This document shows positions 57,137 to 64,000 of a stretch of DNA of 64,000 bases, in pieces (position 1 is the first letter of the stretch; the number at the start of each line of letters is the position of its first letter). The stretch is from the NCBI GenBank assembly GCA_021397835.1, contig JAJFZO010000165.1:1674001-1738000 (forward strand). The letters run 5' to 3'. A program made the translations under genes and the position numbers. This DNA comes from Moringa oleifera. Lineage: Eukaryota; Streptophyta; Magnoliopsida; Brassicales; Moringaceae. The notes beneath the pieces are model-generated. The model worked only from the letters and a program-made list of their open reading frames with translations. It ran no database searches and was not told the DNA's origin.

Positions 57137-58605
57137 TATGGAACCCTATTTGGAGCAACAAAGTCAACCGCAATCTAATGCTGAACCTTCTATTCAAGAA
57201 CATTGTAGAACATTCATAGCTGGAGAGTGATGCAATACATCTAGTAAAAATTACTTGGTAATGAATGATCAAATCATTTTTTATTACATAAGTCATTTCT
57301 TATAAAATTATGTTTTCATTTTCATATTCTTCAAATAAAAGGGAAAAGAACTGGCTTACATTACTAGGACACATTTGGAATCAACTTAAAGGAAAAAGGT
57401 AATTATGTAGTTTGATGATAAAGTATAAGCTATCAAAGACAAAGGACGTGTACTTGCTAGTTTCGTAGGCAATTTGGCAAGAGATCCAAATATAACTCTT
57501 TTTATATTGACAATTGGAAAATGTTCCTAAAGAAAGATAAAGAGAACTTGTTAATATTGGTTAAGGTAAATAGGCATTAAAATCTAAATATTATTTTTTT
57601 TGTCCTAGGATTTAATTAAATAGGTAAGATATGTTATGCATTTGTTGATTTTTTTGTATACTTCAATGTAGTCAAAAATTTTAATATTCCAAAGAGGTGA
57701 AAAATGGGTGTTCGATCAGTTGGAAAGAAGTGTAAGGATTACAAGTGTGAGGAGAAAACTAAATCTTTTAAAAGATTCAAAAATAAGAACTCTTAAACAA
57801 TAGACTTGCACTAGTGGACCATCCTAGTTTCATTTTTGTATTTAGAGAAAACTAAGATGAGTGGTTGAATTAAAATAATGAAATTATTTTTATGCAATAA
57901 TATGATATTAATGATTGTTATGCTATTGGAAATATCGCACAACGAAAAAAATCGGAAGAATTTAAAGATGGCACATATCAGGGGATCTAAAAGCATTGCT
58001 TGCTTGATGGGTGAAAAGGTAAGATCTGTTTTTTTATCAGTTAGTCTAATAACAAATCATTGAAAATGTATTTGATAATAATTGCAACATTATATGCATC
58101 GATTTAACAAGCAAAAGACCAAGCAGAGCCATCATGGGCACATATATTCAAAAATACTCACAAGGAACGAAAAAACAAAAGACCACTCAATGAGGTGTCT
58201 GCTCATATAGTGGTAAATTTATATAAACCTTAAAATTGCATTGACATACAAAGTTGTAGTTTTTAAATATAATTTTCTTTAAATATTAAAAAATTATATA
58301 TTAACAATATTTTTTTATATATTATATTGAGTATAAGATTTACTGAAAGATAAGTTAAGTCAATATGGATGTTCAAATGAGCAATTAAAAGAAGTAATAG
58401 CTTGGAAAAATGGTATAATGGGACCAAATTAAAAGAAACAGTCACTACATCATTCTCTTGCATGAGGAAAACTGTCGTGAAATAGTTCATAAGTTGGAAA
58501 ATGACTTGAAGATGATGAAAGAAGAGAAAACATCTGAAAGTTGAGCTTGCAATGATAAAATCATTGTTAATAGGGAGGTCTTCTAAAACAATAAATATTG
58601 AACCC
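57137..58605 (+). pseudogene. Tandem unit 3 of the Transposase_24-type remnant
   Basis: Starts GGAACCCTATTTGGAGCAAC. Keeps RNPNI..FLGNLAR-like coding near 57440-57500, the ERKIGRI/NRKNLKMAHIRGSKSIACL stretch (57935-58005) and the coiled coil near 58490-58560, with a 55-60 base deletion relative to the others around 58410-58450. Ends where the next copy would begin. Confidence 0.63.
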
Positions 58606-60060
58606 AATATATCATTTAACAATCAAGTATAATCTACTTTATATCTTTTATTGTGTGTGGTTGTTAATTGGTGTTGATTCTAACTTCATTGAAATTACAT
58701 TTCTAGATACATGAATTATTATAATTTATTGAAGACTCATGATCTTTTCTCTTGTTTTAGTTTTCATAATTAGACATCTTTTTAGGTCACATGTGATATG
58801 TAATGTTTGAAGTTGTTTTGGTGCAAGGAAATAAGACTAAGTGACAATAATCATGCATGTTCTTCTACAGAGAGTTTAAGTGATTTCAATTTACTTAGTA
58901 AAGTATTGTAACATTTTGTAAAATGAAAACTATATATTCTTCTCTTATGCAAGATTTGCACTTGTTTAGTTGCAGTAAAGAAATTATTTCAAAATTTTGT
59001 ATTTCAAAATAAAGGAAATTCATTTAAGTTTTACATTTTAAGCAAGTTGACAACTACTATCACAAATTTTTCTATATTTGATGTATCCATAGCATTTTAA
59101 TTTGTAGTGGCGATATTAGAAAAGCCTTTTAGATTATTTTAGGTAGTATATCAATAGCCTTTCTATTTGACTGAAAGATTTCAACAACCATTAATTATTT
59201 TTACGTAAAGTTTGATAACATATCTTTGCACTAAGAGACCACCAAGCATCAATTTAGCAGGTCTGTTAGTCTGAATATGGTTGTTTAAACTCTTAGTGAA
59301 ACACGAAATGATATCTAAACCAATGAACTACTTCATTGAATTATGCCAAATAGTTTAAGATAATGGTATGCATGTGTTCAGTATTTGCTTTGCCTTCTTC
59401 CTTGGCTTTCTTATTTTACATTATTACTTGTTATGGTTTGTTGCAATTAGATAGCCCTATTTATTGCATATTGTTTTTGATGCCTATGTAATTCAACCAT
59501 GGATAAAAAGAATCTAGCCGAAAAGTGGCATTGATTTTGGATCTTTACTAGTAGCTAATAAGTTTTGTATCATGATTTAATCATGATTGAATTTGTTTAA
59601 ACCATTATGTAGGCTCGCTTGGATAATAATATCGTTTAAAGTCATGTCATACTGAAATGTTTTAATCATTGAGATGCATGTTCTAATTATTTTTTTTTTA
59701 TATTTGATATATTCCTGATTGTTGAGTACTCATAAAGGTTTTTAAGAAATGGTTAAAGTCCTATGTCTAAACCTTGTTTATATATATTTTTCATTTTTAG
59801 GTTATACATTGTGAGCTAACCATCATTAATTAGATATTAACAAAATGATATTTTATGGAGTTAGTGTATTAATTTTTGTTGACTCTTTAAATTTAAAAGC
59901 ATCGGTGAACTTATTACTTGGAATTGTATTTTCATTAAAAGATTATTTAACATTTCGAATATTTTGTTATGTATGAAGGTACGGTGTAAATAATATTTTA
60001 GTTATGAATGAATGTATTCATTTAATTACATGGTCAGTTAAAAATGTTTAATTATTGTAC
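58606..60060. other. AT-rich, no recognised feature
   Basis: No coding domain, LTR or TIR was recognised. Confidence 0.4.
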
Positions 60061-60079
60061 TTTAATTTGTAACTTTTAG

Positions 60080-60560
60080 GAATAAATAGTGATAATTTAT
60101 TAATGATAGTTAAATGACTTTTTTAATGATACATATTTAATAATTAGTAAACAATTAATAATTTATAATCATTTTAGCTCGTTAATGATCGGTATACAAA
60201 TATTTGTAATCATTTTACCAACAATTGTTGATTATCTTAATAAATTTATAGTTTGGTCTATATCAATAAATTTTATTGATATTTAATAACAAAAAATTCA
60301 ATTGTTAATTATCATAAAAAAATAAAATTTAACTTGTCTTTAATGACAATTATTAATTCTTTAATAATTACTATTGAATAGATAAATGTTTAGCAATAAT
60401 TGTTACTTATTGCAAATAAAATAAAATTAATCTGTTCTTAATGACAATTGTTATTTACCTAACAACTACCATTAAATACCTGCAGCAATTGTTAATTATT
60501 GCCAACTAAACAAAGGTCAATTTAATTTTAACGATAATTATTAATTATCATAAATAAAAT
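60080..60560. repeat. Degenerate TTAATGACAATTGTTAAT repeat array
   Basis: Words such as TTAATGATAGTTAAATGA, CTTTAATGACAATTATTAA, CTTAATGACAATTGTTA and AGCAATTGTTAATTATTGC recur in both orientations. The form resembles a decayed CACTA subterminal region of the TTTAATGACAGTT family, but no CACTA terminus is visible. Confidence 0.45.
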
Positions 60561-62125
60561 AAAGAAGTAAAAGTTAACCCCTAATGTTTATCCCGTATTA
60601 TCAATTAAATCTTTATATTTAAAAAGTAAAAGATTAAGTCTTAATCTATTAATGTGGTCCAAATTGGACCTTAACTCAAATGACTACGAAAAATTAAGAT
60701 TATGTTCGTTTTTGAAATGTCTAAAAAATGACTCTAACAAATTATTCACTCCATTTCAGTTCCATTCCTCAAATTCTAATAATTTTGGATTTAAGATCTA
60801 TTTTTGTGAATATTTAAAATTTTTGATGGTATAATTTTTTTTAAAAAAATTAGTACTAAAAAAATTTTAAAATTTTTTGTGAAGGTAGTTTGAATGTTTC
60901 TTCAGCTAATTGCCAAAAATGGACCCAATTTTTTTTTCTTTCCACATAAATGTCTCAAATTAATAACTTGATTTTTTATAGCCTATATTTGACGTGTGAG
61001 CATGATTTTACCCTTCCTTGCTGAAAAAGAAAACCCTCCACTTTTTTATTTCTTTCTCTAGCACACGCACAATGGCTTTAGTACCCAAACCAACCTTTTC
61101 TCTTCTCCCTTACCTTTTCTCTATCTTCATTAGCATCAAACAACATAAAAGTTACCTTTGATAGATAACTTTCTCTCTTTTTATACCTAACAAAAGCACC
61201 CATAGTTGTGTACAACTCTTTCTTTCTCTTTATACCACGCAAGCTTCTCCTTAAAACCATTCATTTTTTAACCTGAATCTGCATCGTCAAACATAGTGGA
61301 CATGTAGAGAATTAATTTGGGTAGCCTTTCAAGCATCCCATAGGCTTTTCTCTCTTCATGTGATTCTTTCTTTTCACTTCACTCTCTCTCTTTGAATGCA
61401 ACAAAGTAAGGATACAGTCTAGCTCTTGGATGCATCAAAGTAGAGATTTTGAAGGGTATGTGTGCATTTTCTATGGAGAATGTTAACTCCAAATCATGAT
61501 TGCATTCATTTCTTTTGTTTTTTTTTTTTTTTGATCGAGTACTAGTTCCGTTTGAGCCTATAATTGAGGAGAGAGTGAATCTTGTGGTTGTGTGCATAAG
61601 TTTTGCATTTCATGTATTTTCATCAAAACTTAGACTATGCACACAACTAAGAATAAGACCTAAAAATTTTCTTTGGTTTTTTGTAATTGTGTGAGGTTCA
61701 AGTTTCACATCAAACACATATTGGACAAGTCGCTTTAGGGAGGCTTTAGTGCAACTTGATGATGTAGATTCATTTATAAATGTATTAAGTAGGTGCATAT
61801 TAGTAATGTGCATGTTACATTTGCTGTCTAAGACATGTAATGAGTAATAATTCACTAATAATACATTATTCGATATGATAATGATGTCCCATGGATAAGT
61901 ATAGTTTAATAATCTTATGTTAGTATTAGCTTGTAAATGCTGATATTTTTTAATGATAGTGAATTGCTACATGGCCATATCATCAAGGCTAAATAAAAGC
62001 GGATAATGACTTATTACACATGACACTAACGTAAAAAAGTATTAGATTGACATGTATGCTACCATAATGAGTGATCACAGAAAATCATGCATTTAGTAAA
62101 GCTAATTGCCACCATATTAACAAGG
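60561..62125. other. Spacer, possible 5' region of the MULE
   Basis: Pyrimidine-rich stretches at 61015-61110 and 61370-61400 and a T-run at 61519-61532. No coding was recognised. If the Mutator element has a long TIR it would be expected in this stretch, but its partner lies outside the window. Confidence 0.35.
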
Positions 62126-64000
62126 ACAATATTAGTTATGATGCAAAATGGATGATGAAATTTGAGTAATGGTGTCCTCCAATGGAGAGTGGGTTGATGA
62201 AGACTCAAATTATAATTATGTTGGTGATACTATACAAAACATAAAAGTGGTGGTCTGAAAGGACTACTTGTACAATGAATTGGTTAAGCATTTGAAAATA
62301 GTTTTGGATGAAGAACACTCCAAATATGACATTGAGTTGCACACCTTGGTTAGAGTTAATGACCATAAGCTACGAACAAAGCTGTGATCGATAACGATAT
62401 TGCATTCTTATTGCTTGACCATAGTCTTTCAAGGGTCATTTGCATATTCGTATCAAAGATCATAGAGGAAGATGCACATGATGGCAAAAAGTGCACTAAT
62501 AAGAAACATGTAGTGCTAATGAGAGTTGATAATTCTATATCTTAAGCTGGCAATGGTGAGCAAGCCTAATTTCTCAATATGAATTCAACATGAACAAAAT
62601 GAATGTTCATGATTTTGAAATTAATAAACTATAGATGAGGTGAATGTAACTCATACTAATAACCATGACGAGGAACCACTGTGAAATACTAGTGCAAATT
62701 CGAAAATAAGTTGATTTACGTTTCAAACTCTAATTTTGACCATGCTAGGCCATTGCATCGTTTTGATAACATTATTGGCAACATTGACATTGTGAGTGAT
62801 TCAGATGAAATTCCAATATGTCATTCTATTTTAGGTAAAAAAATTATTTCGTTAATGGGAAATGTCCAATTGGCAAATGTAAATTCTTCTCTAGCAAGAA
62901 AGATTTGAAATGTGCACTTAGGTTATATGCGTTGTTGAAAAAATTGAGTTTAAGGTATTGAAATCTAGAGAATCGGTGTTTGTAGTTACTTGTAAAAATT
63001 TGTTATGATTGAAAAGTCAGTGCAGTTAAAACAAAGTAGGAACTGTACCTTTCAATAAAAATGTGTGATTTTAAACACATGTGCACATTAAAAGAAGTTC
63101 ATAGAAGACACCGTCAAACTAATGTAATGATTACTAGGGAAGTGGTTGGGCAAAGGCTATGTATCAATATTCACATTATGAAACCAAAAGATATAGTCGA
63201 TAACATGGAGACTTATGAATCCCAGATACTATATAGCAAGGCATGGAAGGTAAAAGAACATGCCTAGAAATTGACATATAGGGACTCAATTGAGTTATGC
63301 TAGTAGTTACCACTTTTTTGCTATAGGTTTGAATAGAATAATTGAGGGGTCATTATTCAAATCAAAACTGATGATAATGGACTTTACAGTTATAGTGACT
63401 TATTGAATGCCCAAAGTGACTTTAGCGTGTAACATAGTTAATTTCTGAAATAACATGATGACTTTTTCATAATGACTTTTGATTTATATTTCAAGTACTT
63501 CTTCATGGCATTCAGTCAATCATTCAAGAAATTTCATTATGTAATTCAAATAGTTATTATCACCGATGGTACTCACTAGTAGGAGAGGTTTAACGGTGTT
63601 ATGTTTGTGGCTGCTTATAAAGATGGTAATGAGTAAATTTACCCTTTAGCATTCATGTACGAAGAATTTGGGAATGTAAATTCTTGAGAGTAGTTTTTGA
63701 ATCAATTGAAGAATACCATTGGTATAGTTGAGGGACTAGTTTTTATACTATATCAAACTCCTAACATAGCCAATTTTAGCGATAATGTTTCTTCCTACTA
63801 CAGATGAACTACCAATTTTAGCGATAATGTTTCTTCCTACTACAGATGAACTATGTACGTGGCATTTGGCATAAAAAAAATTAAAAATCGGTTTAAAAAG
63901 GACGATGTGCCTAAACTCTTTTACAAAGCTACAAGAGCTTAATTATCGATTGAGTAAGTTAGAGTAATTAACATTTGTGTTGGCAGAAAAACATCCAATG
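62126..64000 (+). pseudogene. Mutator-like (MURA/MULE) transposase, runs off window
   Basis: Plus-strand traces: an N-terminal PB1-like part (GEWVDEDSNYNYVGD at about 62190, YNELVKHLKIVLDEEHSKYD at about 62270-62330), an acidic linker, then after 63061 the FLYWCH/WRKY-GCM1-like zone HMCTLKEVHRRHRQTNVMIT, and the MULE catalytic domain: YFKYFFMAFSQSFKKFHYVI (63490-63545), IITDGTH..RFNGVMFVAAY (63557-63620; the DGTH aspartate is the first of the DDE triad), DGNE.IYPLAFMYEEFGN (63625-63670), a LVFI-type second-Asp block (about 63740) and W(H)LA..KNRFK (63860-63900). Stops occur throughout. The protein would excise and insert Mutator-type elements. The last acidic residue lies beyond or near the window end. 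Confidence 0.8.
63770..63853 (+). repeat. 42-bp perfect tandem duplication in the MULE frame
   Basis: CCAATTTTAGCGATAATGTT TCTTCCTACTACAGATGAACTA occurs at 63770-63811 and again at 63812-63853. 42 bases keep the reading frame (14 codons) and the identity implies a recent slip. Confidence 0.9.

Overview
The window is plant nuclear DNA, most likely from a eudicot. It is strongly AT-rich, genes are broken by introns with GT..AG borders, and nearly everything recognisable is either a plant transposable element or a decayed plant gene fragment. I see no intact host gene, no rRNA or tRNA gene, and no bacterial, organellar or CRISPR feature. Most coding traces carry stops and frameshifts, so they are listed as pseudogenes. 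Protein assignments come from reading translations by eye against remembered family motifs; no database search was possible.

Layout. 1-2.5 kb: one end of a CACTA transposon cut by the window edge, and a receptor-like kinase fragment. 2.5-4.85 kb: a CACTA-like element holding a GC-rich palindromic repeat array. 4.85-6.54 and 10.54-12.2 kb: two diverged copies of a 1.7-kb segment; the first is interrupted by another CACTA terminus and is followed by a decayed Ty1/copia element (7.2-9.2 kb). 13.9-14.6 kb: unidentified coding-like traces. 17.3-32.1 kb: one minus-strand CC-NB-LRR disease-resistance pseudogene split into three pieces by two Ty1/copia retrotransposons whose LTRs can be placed (18237-25180 and 27149-31702). 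33.6-37.5 kb: Ty3/gypsy remains with short tandem repeats.

37517-43478 is the most notable object: a 5,962-bp CACTA transposon with CACTACTAC termini and an AGA target-site duplication. It carries its own Ulp1-like protease exons plus pieces of at least three identifiable host genes: CTP synthase, class III small heat-shock protein and a CEBPZ/NOC1-type protein. A fourth fragment is unidentified. Introns are kept, so capture was at the DNA level, and hairpin repeats of the subterminal type separate the captured cassettes. A related, larger CACTA (about 44.8-53.9 kb) encodes the TNP2 transposase and a second Transposase_24/Ulp1 gene on the minus strand and has captured the C-terminus of an FtsH protease in the same hairpin-bounded manner.

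54.1-58.6 kb: three tandem copies of a 1.5-kb unit carrying another Transposase_24-type coding trace. 58.6-62.1 kb: AT-rich sequence with TTAATGAC-type repeats. 62.1-64.0 kb: a Mutator-like (MULE) transposase pseudogene running off the end. Overall this is a nested-transposon, disease-resistance-gene graveyard in which CACTA elements shuffle host exons.
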